DNA of 64,000 nt, taken from NCBI RefSeq assembly GCF_000003195.3, contig NC_012873.2, positions 42,092,061-42,156,060 on the forward strand. Reading direction: 5' to 3'. Within the stretch, counting starts at the first letter, position 1, and the number at the start of each line of letters is the position of its first letter. Below the pieces are notes generated by a model. The model was not told the DNA's origin. It worked only from the letters and a program-made list of their open reading frames with translations, and did no database searches. Of this stretch, positions 45,101 through 55,053 are shown piece after piece. The position numbers and the translations under genes are program-made. The DNA comes from Sorghum bicolor. Its lineage: Eukaryota > Streptophyta > Magnoliopsida > Poales > Poaceae.

Positions 45101-48100
45101 GAGAGCCTTCTATAATGTATAGGTATGCCCAAATACCTCATTGGAAAAGCTCCTTGATTACAACCAAAAATCTCGGTATATTGGGACAAAGATTCTTGTG
45201 CTGCCCCAAAGCAGAATATTTCACTCTTATGGAAGTTTATTGTAAGCCCAGAAAGTTGCTCGAATGCACAAAGTAATAACTTCATGTTGCGAGCCTTTTC
45301 GATGTCATGGTCCATAAAGAGTAATGTATCATCAGCATACTGTAGAATAGATAAACCTTCATCAACTAGATGAGGCAGTATTCCACTTATCTGATTATCT
45401 GCTTGGGCTCTTTTAATTAGTATAGCTAGCATATCAGCTACAATGTTAAATAGAATGGGGGATAGTGGATCTCCCTGTCGAAGGCTTTTTTCGTTTGAAA
45501 ATAAGGTCCGACCTCATCATTAATATTGATTGCCACACTTCCACCTGATATAAATGCTTTCACCCAAGAGATCCACTTAGGAGAGAAACCTTTCAGCCGC
45601 AAAGTTTGTAGTAAGAAAGGCCATCTAACTTTGTCATAAGCCTTTTCGAAATCTATTTTAAAAATAATTCCACTCTGTTTTTTATAATGCAACTCGTGAA
45701 TTGTCTCATGCAAAATGACGACTCCCTCGAGGATGTTGCGTCCTTGCATAAAGGCCGTTTGAGTTGGACCAACTATATGATCTGCTATTGAGTTAATTAT
45801 AATGGTTGCCGCTTTAGTAAAAATTTTGAAGCTAACATTTAGTAAGCAAATTGGTCGATACTGTTGAATTCTATTAGCTTCTTGGACCTTCGGAATTAGA
45901 GTTATGACACCAAAGTTGAGGCTAAAAAGCGGCAAGGTTCCTGAGTGAAGATCATGGAACATTTGCATCAGGTCCACTTTGATGACATCCCAAAACTTTT
46001 GATAAAACTCAGCCGGGAAGCCATCTGGCCCGGGTGCTTTATTGTGTTCCAGAGCAAAAACTGCATCCCGAATCTCCTTTTCCGTAAAAGAAGCCGTTAG
46101 GAATTCGTTTTCAGCTTGGCTGACCTGAGGAATATCAACTATTTGTGACTCGTCTAAGGTCATGGTATTATTTTGTGGTGGTCCAAACAAGTCCTTATAG
46201 AAACGTGTGATGTAATTCTTAAGGTTTGCCTGACCTTCTATTTTTCCATCTTGATGGTCTAGAGAGAAAATTCTTTTCTTCCTATGTTTACCATTGGCAA
46301 CCATTTGGAAGTATCGGGTGTTATTATCCCCAAGTAGAACATCAGTGACCTTTGCTCGCTGATAGAATTTTAATTCTTCCTCACGAAGGAGTTTGGTCAG
46401 ATCATTTCTAGCTTGATCAAGCTGACTTCTCTCATCCTCAGATAAGTCCCGATTTTCGGCAACAATATCAAGGTTATTGATGGTCGACTGAAGAGTTGTT
46501 TTCTGTTGTTTATATACACCATTTGTGTGTGAGGCCCATCCTCGGAGATATTTGCGTAGAGCTCCTATTTTTTTTATCCATCTCTGGACAGAGTTTTGCC
46601 CCCTCACTGGCTTATTCCAAATTTCTATAACTCGATCATAGAAATCCTCACGATAGAACCAGCTGAGCTCCATTTTAAATGGTTTTGCTATTCCCGTGAA
46701 GGCTGGTGTTCCGGTGTCAAGTAGTAATGGCGTATGGTCTGAAACACCTCTATCAAGAGCATGTACAGTTACCAAAGGATATTTAAATTCCCACTCAGTC
46801 TTCATTAAAGCCCTATCAAGCTTTTCATAAGTGGGATGAGGTAGAGAATTAGCCCAAGTGAATTGTCTACCTGTCAAATCAATTTCCCTAAGATCAAAGC
46901 TATCAATGACAGCATTGAACAGGAAAGGCCAACGGTCACTAAATCTATCATTGTTTTTCTCTCTGCTATTTCTCATGATATTAAAATCCCCACCGATTAG
47001 AGTAGGAAGCGAGTTTTGTTGGCAAGCACGTACGAGTTCAGTCAGGAAAGGTGTTTTAAACTCCTCTTGAGCTGGACCGTAGACTGCCATGAGTAACCAA
47101 TTAAAATTATCAGATTTATTGCAGAGATGAAATTTGATGTAAAATTCCCCTTCTACAATTAATGATAGATCAAGAAACGAAGCATTGATGCCAAGGAGGA
47201 TTCCTCCAGACCTCCCCCGAGGTGGTAGACAGTGCCAAATGAAATCTGCCCCTCCAGATAGTCGAGAGAGATTTGATTTAGACATGTCCTGCTTTCCTGT
47301 TTCCATGACAGCCACGAAATCAAGGTTATGATCTTGGATTGCTTCAGCTATGTAGCGGTATTTAGCCAAGTCAGATAGACCTCTGCTATTCCAAAAGAAG
47401 CCTTTCATGGGGAAACTTTTTGATGAGAACCTTTCTTATGGCTTTTATGCTTTTTTGTTGCTGTCTTGGATTTTCGACCAATAACCATAAGGTCACAAAT
47501 TTTTGTGTCCAGGTCCAGATCATCCAAGCCTACATCAGTTATTTCCTTCACTAAGTGTTCGAGAAGGGTACCGTCATTTTCAGTATCCTCATCGTCACTT
47601 GCCGCAAAGGGATTTTCACCTACTCCTAACCTTTTAGTCTGTTTTTGATTTGGAGTTACAGTTGTTCTATCCACTTCGACTCTCTTAAGCGCATTGATGG
47701 ACAGATTAACTGTATTATGATTGCTACCCAAAATCAAGCCTACATTGCTTAGGTTTGAAATGCATCTTTTTTGAGGTAAAGACACAATAGAAACAGAGGA
47801 TGGCTGCAGCGTGGGCGTACCTGGGATCATGCTGGCTGAAGACATAGCGGAAAGTGGTGAGGTCTCTACCATTGGCTTGTCCTTTTTTGGGCCATCCATG
47901 TTCCTTGATGCTGCTCTTTTCATTGCCTTTGTTAACGTGTCCTCATCAGCTGCTACAACACCATCAGAAGATACGACATTAGATCGTACACTGCGGTGTT
48001 TACCTCCCAAAAAAATCGAGCCAGAAGATGACTCAAGATCTGTATCTTGGCATTTGTTCAAAGGTATATGTGTAGTAGCAGTTTTGTAGCCTAAGGTAGC

Positions 48101-51100
48101 TGTTGCAGATAGTGAAGCTGTCTGGCGTGGTGAGCCCATGAGAGGCGTGGTGTTTTGTGACTCATCCACGTCTAATGACAGCTGAGAATTATTGGCAGCC
48201 CTGGTTTTCTCCTGCAGTGAGATCTGCATTGTTTCCCTTCCCCACTCTGAATTACTCTGTGTTCTAGCCGTTGAAGTGATAGTAGGTACCGCTTCTGCTG
48301 TCCTAGCCAAAGAGCATCCCATTTTGCCATTCGGCTTAGGAGGAGTGGCTGACAATGGAATGTCAGCTAAAGCCCTGGTTACCGAAGTTGATCCGATCCG
48401 ATCACACGTAGAAGCCGTCAAATTCTTCTTGCACGTGTTAGCATTCTTATTTGATCCAGGAGTACTATTTGGACTTGGACGAGTTGTAGCAGCCATAGGT
48501 GTCACAGCAACAGGCGGTAGCTTGGCTAAATCTTCCCACTGTAAAGGCTGCATTAGAGACCTCAATCGCTGAATACCAGAGGGTAAAATTGCGAGTTGGG
48601 CTTGCATAGGCGTCGGCCTATTGTTTTCAGTTCCAGTTGCAGATTTGGGTCCACTTGCATCTTGGGTATTCTTGAATTTCTTGAGCACATTTTCTGGATC
48701 CTTTTCTACAGGCTTATCTTTGTCTGCATCATTACCATCTTGATCCGTTGGATCCTGATCCCTCGGAGTCGGTGAAGATGGTATAAAATTTGTATCTTCT
48801 AACTTGTAAGTATGTCATATCCTTCTGTCCCAAAAACTAAATCAGTGGTGTAAGGGAGCTGATCTTTGTTCATCACCCCAACCCGAACTCGGATGACCCC
48901 TTTTTTTCTGTAAGTGGACATATCTACCTCCAGCGTGCAGCCAATCACTGTACCCAGAGCCCAAAAAATAAGATAGTGTCTCCAAGCATGAGGGACACCA
49001 GTGATGTGCACCCAAATTTCTTCCAACTGATAAATGGGTTTCACGTCATTAGAGCTTTGCCATGCTGAAATAGCTAGCGTGACACCATGATTCTTTAGAT
49101 GATAATCCATGGATGCCATCCGCTGCATCTCGTCATCTGACGGAAAGGCCACAAGGAATGAGTTCTCCTCATGGAGTAAGGCCTCCCATGTCCAATCTGT
49201 CCGTGAGATTTTGGCCAATTCACACTCAACCACATCTGCTGAGAGTTTACTACCGGTCACCTTGACCAATGCTGTAGGGGCTAGATCAGGTGTCTCTATT
49301 TTGTAGTCAATTTCTGGGATCCTCAAGAAACTAAATTCTTTCTTACCAGAGCCAAAAAAAGTAGCATTTGGTTTTGGCATCTTCAAAATTGGACATTTCC
49401 ATGATAGATGCGAGTTCTTCTTATTACATATTATGCAATCAAGGTCAGCTCTGCACTCATCATTAGAATGTCCACTACATTTGCACCTCCAGCAGTAAGG
49501 TCTCTTCTTTTTTGCCATACCAGATTCTGTAGGTTGAGGTTGTTGTCGCTGGTTACGAGCTGCGCCCTGCATACTAGATTGCTGGTTACGAGCTGCACCC
49601 TGCATACTGGATTCGGTGGCGTCAGCTCCGACTTGTTGACGTTGTGGACCTGCGGTCGGCTGATATTGCTGTTGTGACTCCCGTTGAGGTGCACTAGGGC
49701 CATACCACTGACCGCCCCTCCCATTGCCTCGACCATGGATGTGCCCATCGCCGCGTCCTCGACCTGGTCCTCCGTGGTCACTACGACCTCTGTTTGGGCC
49801 TAGACCTCGCCCATCATGGCGAAAGCGATCACTGATCCTACCCCTCGGAGGCTCGTAATTGAACCCGCTGGAGTTGTGGCGATTGGTGGGTGGCTGTCGT
49901 CCAGCCATGTCAGCGTACGAGGGTGTGGCGGCGGCGGCAGTAGTTGGATCAGGTCGCGAGGCGGCATGCAAGAGGGGTCTCGATGCGATACTGTCGATCG
50001 GAGGGAATGTTGCATCGTATCTGCTAGCCTTATGATGCCTTTGATCACTGGGCCCACGAGACAATAGGTCCCACCAGGACCGGCCATATTGTTTTGCACG
50101 CTCGATTAAAACTGATTTACTCCGGCAATCAGAGACAACTTTTGAATTTTGAGATGTCCGTTGATCATGCTGTAAATTAGATTGTGATCTGTTGATTCGC
50201 TCCGGTGGCATGAAAGCAGCCAACGTCACCATCGTCGGCGAGTGCGGCTTCGGCAAAGGACCCTTCCATGGACGGATCGCGATTCCACGTTTTGGAACCG
50301 TTCGTCCAAGAGGCCGTGTTGAGATTTGTTTCTTGGGTTCACGTTGAGCTGGCATAGCCAAAGCCTCAGTGCCCGAAGTAGTTTTGTCCTGCACTGGTGG
50401 GTGAACTTCATTTTCCCACCATCTTTTTTCTTTAGGAAAACCGATGTCAATCCACAATTTTTCGGGAATATCGTTGTCTGTACTAGGACTCTTCGCCGTC
50501 GATAACAGAGCGGCTTTGCCAAGCCTCTGTTCGCAGACGAAATCACTAGCCTCTTGTGTGGAAATACCTGCTAAGACTGCCTCGTGGTAGGTTTCCTCAG
50601 CAAGATCGTATGCATCATGAGCGGTAAGCCCAGCATGGATCGCGGGCACAAAGACTCCCTTGTCTCTCTTAAAGCCTACATGCTTGCCTTCCTAGCAAAG
50701 CTTAATTAAAGATTTGAATTCTCGGAATCCCAACCCACCCTCACTTTTGGACTTTGTAAATTTATCCCAAGAAATCCAGTGGGTATGCCGGCCTCCAGCT
50801 CCAGTCAGTTCATTCCACCAAAATTTCCCGATACTTCTCTCCAGGGACTCTTGAGTTGATGCCAGGAGCTTGAAAACACTCATTATGTACACTGGAATGG
50901 CCTTAGCTACAGCTTTGATTAGCACATCCTTCCCACCAGCAGTGACACCTTTCATCCTATGCGTTGCATCTTTTCCTCACGATCAGTTAAATTTTGAAAC
51001 TGGCCTGCATGCATGCGCCCTTCCAGAGTAGGCAGACCTAAATACATTGTCTCGAACACATGACCTCCCGGACTCCCAGTTGTTGTTTGAATTAGGATAA

Positions 51101-54100
51101 AATGGAGACCACTTTTTTTAGATAATGGAATGAAGCTTCTGGCTTCAGCCCTCTTAAAGGAAGAGGCTGTCCACACTTGTTACAACATGAAAAATGTCTT
51201 GCACACCAGGGATTTCAAATTAAGAATCAATCCGCAAATAGAAGGACATCCATTTGAGGTGAAGCAATGCCATGCCCTCCGCCTTAGTAAACCACTAACA
51301 ATTTAGAATGGAGGGAGTACCTTTTTAGGGCATCCAGAATGGTTGTGGTAGCCCTTAACCTTAAGGTGGACCCGCGCTCGTTAAAGACTGAACCTGCTAT
51401 GTTAAAGATTGCAGTCGGTCATTTGTAAACTGGGTGAAGCACCGAGTGGCCAACCAGCAGGCGATAGACCTTTGAGGAAACAAAACAGTCAGAGCCCCAA
51501 CTGTAAATCCACTTATCTTTGTCATTGCTTAGCACAATACTTTCCATGATCTGCTGAACATTCTGCAGTTGCAAGGCCATTGATAAAATTAGAAGAGGTT
51601 TCTTGTGGAGGGGACGTAAGGACGCAAAAGGCGGGCATTGTCTTATTGCTTGGCCTAAAGTCTGTAGATCTAAGGAGCTTGGAGGGCTTGGTATATCCGA
51701 TCTGAAAGCCCTAGGAGTGGCTCTAAGAGTAAGATGGCCATGGCTCAAGAAATCTCAACCCAGTAAACCTTGGGCACACTTGCCTCTCCATGCAAGTAAG
51801 GAGGTTGAGGATCTCCTGTCTCTGGCCACTATTACTGAAGTCGGTGATGGAGCTAATACCTTATTTTGGAAGGACAAATGGCTGTCTGGCAAAAGTATCC
51901 AGATCCTGGCACCCAATCTGTATGTGCTAGTATCCAAACGGAGAGCAAACAGGCGCACTGTGTTGAATGCTCTTAATGAGAATAAGTGGATAGAAGACAT
52001 TCAGGGGGAAATCTCCGCACAAGCTTTAGCGGAATACCTTGTTTTGTGGGACATTCTTGAGGGATTTGTTTTACAGGAAGGGATCCTCGATCAACACATT
52101 TGGAAGTTTTCTGCTTCAGGGGATTATACAGCAAAATCTGCCTATGATATTCTTTTTGAGGGTGCCATTAGTTTTGCCCCATTTGAGCGAATTTGGAAAT
52201 CGTGGGCACCCCCAAAATGTCGCTTCTTCATGTGGTTGGTTGCTCACAACCGATGCTGGACAGCTGATAGATTGGCGCGTCGTGGCCTCCCCCATCCCGA
52301 CCAATGTCCGCTTTGTGATCAAGAGGATGAGAACATCCAACACCTTCTTATTGGCTGTGTGTTTGCAAAACAGTTTTGGCTTGTCATCTTGCACAGTTTT
52401 GGTCTGGCAGCTCTTGCCCCACAGCCTTCTGATTCCTCCTTTGATGTCTGGTGGGACAAGACGGTTTTGATGGTCAATGGTGATGTGAAAAGGGGTTTGA
52501 ACTCTCTTATCATCTTAGGCGCCTGGACCATCCGGAAGCATCGTAATGACTGCGTCTTCAATGGAGCCACCCCAAATCTGGTCACAGCTTTGACTCTTGC
52601 TCAGGAGGAAGCTATGCTTTGGTCCTTGTCTGGGGCCAAGGGGCTGTCCCGGAACCCAGCTCAGGAGAATAGATAAAGGGAGTTTGGTGGTCAGGTCTTT
52701 TTCTTAGTCTCAGGTGTTTTTTTCTTCTTTGTTAATCTGTTAATAGGAGTTTATTTTGTGTGTGTGCGCGTGCGCGCGTGAGTCTGCGTGTGTGGTTTGT
52801 TTGAGTTTCTGTACGGCTCCGTTTTTTCCTTCTATTAATACAGTGATACGCAGTCCTCCTGCGTATTCGAGAAAAAAAGAAGGCCGTCTGAGAGAGGGGG
52901 AGCTAAAAGAGGGAGGAGAGTTCATCTTGCTCAGAGACCCTTTTCACCGAAATCTGTTTATTGAGGGCAAAGGAGAAAAGCTCAGGGGATGACTCAGCAA
53001 GGGGTTGCTCATGCCAAGCATCATGCCAGAAAAGAGCGGAATCCCCACAATGCTGGCCTGCTCTGTTCTGGTTAGCTACAGAGGACGTATTCCTGTCTGT
53101 CTATCTCCTGCGGAAGGCAACTCTGCTCCTTTGCTATACACTTAGATTCTCGTACAGAGTGCTGCTACGTGGTACTCTGTTCTGTCGAGTGGTGCTGGTG
53201 CTCTGTCTGCTACTTGGTACATCCGAGTGGTGCTGTTGCTCTGTTCCTACTTGGAGACTCCTCCAGATAAGCGAGCAAAGGAAGAGCATAGTCTGCTCTG
53301 TTTGGAATTCAGAATAATGGCTGCCAATATCTCAGGATGTATCTCCATAGCCGCTGCCTCTCACAACATTGCTCCTCAGCCTTGGGTTTTGGATTCAGGA
53401 GCTTCTTTCCATGTAACATCAAACAAGACTCAATTGATTGACTGCAAGCAAATTGTTGATGGCACTACTATTCACACAGCAGATGGTACTTCTTGTCATG
53501 TTACTCATGAGGGCACCTTTTCCTCTCCTCATTTTTATGTGCCTGATATATCTTTGGTCCCTTAATTATCTATGAATTTGCTATCCGTTGGTCAAAGAGC
53601 CGATATGTGTCCTGTTCCAAATTGGCAAGTGATTAGTGACCATCGAAACTCCTTACCATCCAAATTTCTCCAAAAGATCTAAATTCAACCCTAATATTGG
53701 TCAAAACTGAACCAAGAATTGCCTGAAATTTCATATTTCCTCATATAATTTGTCATAGATCATAATTAAATATGTTGCCTTCTTTGTTTAAAGTTTTTTT
53801 AGAGTACAATGGTCTGACTAGACAACACAATTTTGTGTGAACTGATCGTTGATAATAAAAATAGTGGTGCAGGTCCTGATCTGATTAGAACAGGACATGC
53901 CATTTTAATTATATTCTTTTGTAGAATCTTTATGGTGCAGGAATCATTATCAAGGGAATTACAAATCGAGCAGGATAAGAATAAGTCTCTGACTGAGAGG
54001 GTAAGCAGTTTTAAGATCCACTATAATATTTGGCTTCTACTAGTTGGAACTCATGGTAGTAAGACTCTCCTTTTTTTTCGTGTATCTTTGTGAATTACCA

Positions 54101-55053
54101 ATTGTCTTGAGTAATCATGCAATAGCGTTACATTATTGTTAGATGTTACTATATAAGGGCCTATTTGGTATAACTCCTGCTTCTGATTTTCTAGGGAAGT
54201 GATTATGTAGCTGAAAATGATTCTCTAAGTGATTTTCTAGGATAAACACTATGGATGGAATGATTTTGTGCAGGAAGTGAATCTGGAGAAGCTAGTTTTT
54301 CAGCTCTTGGCATCTTGATTAATTTCATAGAATCACTTTGGGAGACATTCTCTATAAAAATACCATTTGGCAGAGCTCCCGTGGGATCAGCTTGGGTGTT
54401 CCATTGGGAACTCTCTCAAACAGGCCCAACTAACTAGAAATGCAAGTTCTGTTAGCTACAAACAGATAAAAATTGCAAACATTTATCAGGCAAAATTCAA
54501 TAGAATTTGTTTTCTACCTTCCCAATTTTCTTTTACAACATCCTTGAGTCTACCTACTTGTCCATAGGAAGTTTCCCACGGTTGTATTTTGTTTAAATGA
54601 TTGAATGTCGTTGTGGATATAAGGATGACATTTCTGGGAGGTCTGAGGATCTTCTTGTGGTCTTTAATAGCCTGAGGAAGTTTTATCTTTTGTTTTCAGA
54701 TTGAGGATGTGGAGAGGCAACTCGAGCTTGCAATTAATGAGCAAGAAGCAACGGTAGAACTCTTTGCAGAAGAAAGGAAGCGCCGCGATCAAGAGGAGGA
54801 AAACCTGAAGATGAAGCTCAGGGTTAGTTGTTAGAACTATGCACCACATTGCTCCTAACCAAAAATTGTGCTCCAATTCCTCTGTTACAATTGGAGTCGT
54901 CTAACTTCATGATGGTGTGCATGTCGCCTATAAACCATTGGTGTCTATTTGCAGGAGGCCTCTTCCACCATTCAGGACCTGATGGAACAGCTCAATGCTG
55001 CCCGGAACTGCTGCAAGAGAAAGCAGCAGACGAAGCAACTTCACCCCCAGTAG
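33155..55053 (+). CDS. MORC7: MORC-family GHKL ATPase (MORC4/7-like), 20 exons
   Basis: Chromatin ATPase of the Microrchidia family, which in plants promotes transposon silencing and compaction. Exons, all GT-AG and phase-consistent: 33155-33557, 33850-33927, 34041-34075, 34165-34243, 34534-34626, 34714-34798, 35088-35163, 36357-36482, 36655-36753, 37092-37193, 37453-37611, 37708-37803, 38204-38255, 38329-38440, 38536-38606, 40558-40883, 41706-41833, 53925-54000, 54700-54822, 54955-55053. They give 805 residues. A low-complexity N-terminus leads to QFWKAGDY, then HVRVHPKFLHSNATSHKWAL. The ATPase motifs are FAELLDNSLDE (E164, N168), DNGGGMNPDK (199-208) and GQYGNGFKTS (228-237). An S5-like region follows (FWRVWTAAGSGGRG...GVLEVNFVEPAHDKQ). 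The C-terminus is a coiled coil (about 660-805). Assignment to the MORC4/7 branch is less sure than the family. Confidence 0.9.
35164..36356 (+). other. MORC intron 7
   Basis: 1.19 kb. It holds a Harbinger-like MITE (35652-36257). Before it, a direct duplication of ATCAAGGCCTTGTCATCCAT lies near 35565 and 35614. Confidence 0.7.
35652..36257. mobile_element. PIF/Harbinger (Tourist-like) MITE in MORC intron 7
   Basis: Ends GGGCCTGTTT...AAACAGGCCC with TAA on both sides (35649-35651 and 36258-36260), the expected Harbinger target. The 606-base interior has open frames (35561-36001, 35706-35972) with no known domain. It may include captured sequence. Confidence 0.75.
36780..37037. mobile_element. 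Complete Stowaway MITE in MORC intron 9
   Basis: CTCCCTCCATCCCAAATTG at the left and its inverse GGGATGGAGGGAG at the right, flanked by TA (36778-36779 and 37038-37039). 258 bases; fills most of the intron. Confidence 0.9.
38646..38784 (+). repeat. Tandem duplication in MORC intron 15
   Basis: Two 67-base copies (38646-38712 and 38718-38784, period 72), differing at a few bases, starting GATGGGTGCATGTTTTATTT. Confidence 0.85.
39232..39312 (+). repeat. 38-base direct duplication at the LINE fragment's edge
   Basis: CTCTCATCTGGATGATGATA-type copies at 39232-39269 and 39275-39312 (period 43). The second copy translates into the LINE frame. Confidence 0.8.
39281..40440 (+). mobile_element. LINE 3' fragment in MORC intron 15, split by a MITE
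   Basis: Plus-strand translation: CVVARQVWFRLSNP, WRKTMRRVKEELKKGVNTL, then a MITE, then IIWKHRKAFVF, ELKDEHSFWCMAGAK. This matches the zinc-finger-RVT C-terminus of plant L1 elements and parallels the LINE at 51575-52879 (LIILGAWTIRKHRNDCVFNG). It is 5'-truncated, with a TAG in the joined frame. It lies in the same orientation as the gene. Confidence 0.75.
39496..40239. mobile_element. Mutator-like MITE inside the LINE fragment
   Basis: Terminal repeats GGGCTTTGCTATGGTAC / GTACCATAGCATTGCCC. A perfect 9-bp duplication TATATGGAA (39487-39495 and 40240-40248) is the MULE signature. 744 bases, non-coding. Removing it and one duplication rejoins the LINE reading frame. Confidence 0.85.
41018..41063 (-). 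mobile_element. 46-base LINE tail with target duplication
   Basis: A poly(T) run followed by sequence matching, in inverse orientation, the L1 3' tail seen near 52835-52879 (the CTCCTGCG hairpin region). Flanks GCTTAAACTGTACT (41004-41017) and GCTTAAAGTGTACT (41064-41077) are a 14-base duplication with one mismatch. An extremely short L1 insertion in MORC intron 16. Confidence 0.75.
42208..42582 (-). pseudogene. LINE 2 C-terminal RNase H domain
   Basis: From 42582: MNVDGAFCRST...SIGVIIRDCNAAVCLAAW, AEEVEALATREGLHYA, ETDCSSVQALL. This gives the D-E-D pattern of the RVT_3-type RNase H found at the end of many plant L1 elements. The Asp of NVDGAF, the Glu of EALATREGL and the Asp of ETDC are present. 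The C-terminal part is truncated at 42208. Confidence 0.7.
43732..47408 (-). pseudogene. LINE 1 ORF2: endonuclease-reverse transcriptase
   Basis: Starts MKGFFWNSRGLSD (47408). The APE-type endonuclease has VMETGKQ, GGDFNIM and SDHTPLL. RT motifs: NKAPGPDGFPAEFYQ, YRPICLLNVSFKIF, KIDFEKAYDKV, then after a one-base loss near 45485 the catalytic QYADDTLLF (about 45335). The thumb/zinc part ends with HKDETIKHLFFECRFARVVW. A TAA replaces a Gln codon at about 44846. About 1,220 codons overall, close to full size for plant L1. Confidence 0.85.
47405..50640 (-). pseudogene. LINE 1 ORF1: nucleic-acid-binding protein
   Basis: Two frames, 50640-48799 and 48770-47405, joined by a single frameshift at about 48800 (TTDLVFGTEGYDIL then EDTNFIPSSP). 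An Arg/Gly-rich stretch precedes two zinc knuckles: CWRCKCSGHSNDEC and CIICNKKNSHLSWKC (about 49510-49390). A DUF4283-like fold follows (VWVH...W-type residues near 49010). It lacks a clear native start because the copy begins within or near ORF1's beginning. ORF1 proteins coat the LINE RNA. Confidence 0.75.
51410..51570 (-). pseudogene. Minus-strand LINE scrap
   Basis: The minus strand reads NVQQIMESIVLSNDKDKWIY then SSKVYRLLVGH, the region before the zinc-finger-RVT of plant LINEs. It is cut off by the start of LINE 3. Confidence 0.55.
51571..52879 (+). mobile_element. LINE 3, 5'-truncated, plus strand
   Basis: Open for 357 codons (51603-52676): FLWRGRK, GGLGISDLKALGVALRVRW, NTLFWKDKWLSG, CPLCDQEDENIQHLLIGCVF, LGAWTIRKHRNDCVFNG. 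This is the C-terminal third of an L1 ORF2 with an intact zinc-finger-RVT. The 3' untranslated region holds an alternating GT/GC stretch (52757-52795) and ends in the short hairpin tail plus A7 (about 52871-52879). The intact frame suggests recent insertion. Confidence 0.8.
52990..53640 (+). pseudogene. Ty1/copia gag-pol fragment (protease region)
   Basis: The plus strand reads QPWVLDSGASFHVTSNKTQL, then VPDISLVP, a stop, LSMNLLSVGQ. This is the copia protease DSGAS active site and the spacer before integrase. Only about 100 codons are clear, and the upstream part is uncertain. Confidence 0.7.
53641..53924 (+). other. 3' end of MORC intron 17
   Basis: No gene or repeat recognised. It ends in a T-rich tract and TGTAG acceptor. 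Confidence 0.4.
54158..54426. mobile_element. Possible MITE in MORC intron 18
   Basis: GGGCCTATTTGG at the left and CAAACAGGCCC at the right form imperfect terminal inverted repeats. A flank duplication is not clear (TAA against AAC). Confidence 0.5.

Larger units (their letters stand above)
43593..50640 (-). mobile_element. LINE 1, nearly full-length L1-type retrotransposon
   Basis: About 7 kb on the minus strand, with a 10-base poly(A) at its 3' end (T's at 43593-43602) and ORF1 and ORF2 overlapping by ATGA at 47405-47408. It sits inside LINE 2. Lesions are few: one ORF1 frameshift near 48800, one ORF2 frameshift near 45485 and one in-frame TAA near 44846. The 5' untranslated region is missing or very short. 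Confidence 0.85.
42088..51290 (-). mobile_element. LINE 2 (L1-type with RNase H), split by LINE 1
   Basis: Right part 51290-50641: YLGLPTLEGRMHAGQFQNL, GGKDVLIKAVAKAIPVYIMS, GGLGFREFKS, then LLGRQACRL. Left part 43592-42088: VLKAKYYHNGNLLGMVFPVN, a zinc-finger-RVT region and a C-terminal RNase H. The 3' end is a short poly(A), seen as T's near 42088-42094. 5'-truncated and full of frame changes. The two halves join where LINE 1 interrupts them (GSLCAR / VLKAKYY). Confidence 0.7.
41971..51317. mobile_element. Stowaway-like MITE split by LINEs
   Basis: Left arm 41971-42087 starts CTACCTCCATTTCAAATTTAG. Right arm about 51291-51317 ends CAATTTAGAATGGAGGGAG. TA lies outside both ends (41969-41970 and 51318-51319). 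The 9.2 kb between is LINE DNA. Confidence 0.65.
41834..53924 (+). other. MORC intron 17, 12.1 kb of nested elements
   Basis: Donor GTACAT after 41833 and acceptor TGTAG before 53925 are phase-compatible. From outside in: a Stowaway MITE (41971-51317) holds LINE 2, which holds LINE 1. After it come a minus-strand LINE scrap, plus-strand LINE 3 and a copia fragment. No additional MORC exon is seen inside. Confidence 0.75.

Noticed and set aside
53227..53565. An independent aspartic-protease gene
   Set aside because: The DSGAS motif and following PDISLVP/LSMNLLSVGQ words are those of copia polyproteins. It is a short fragment inside an intron.
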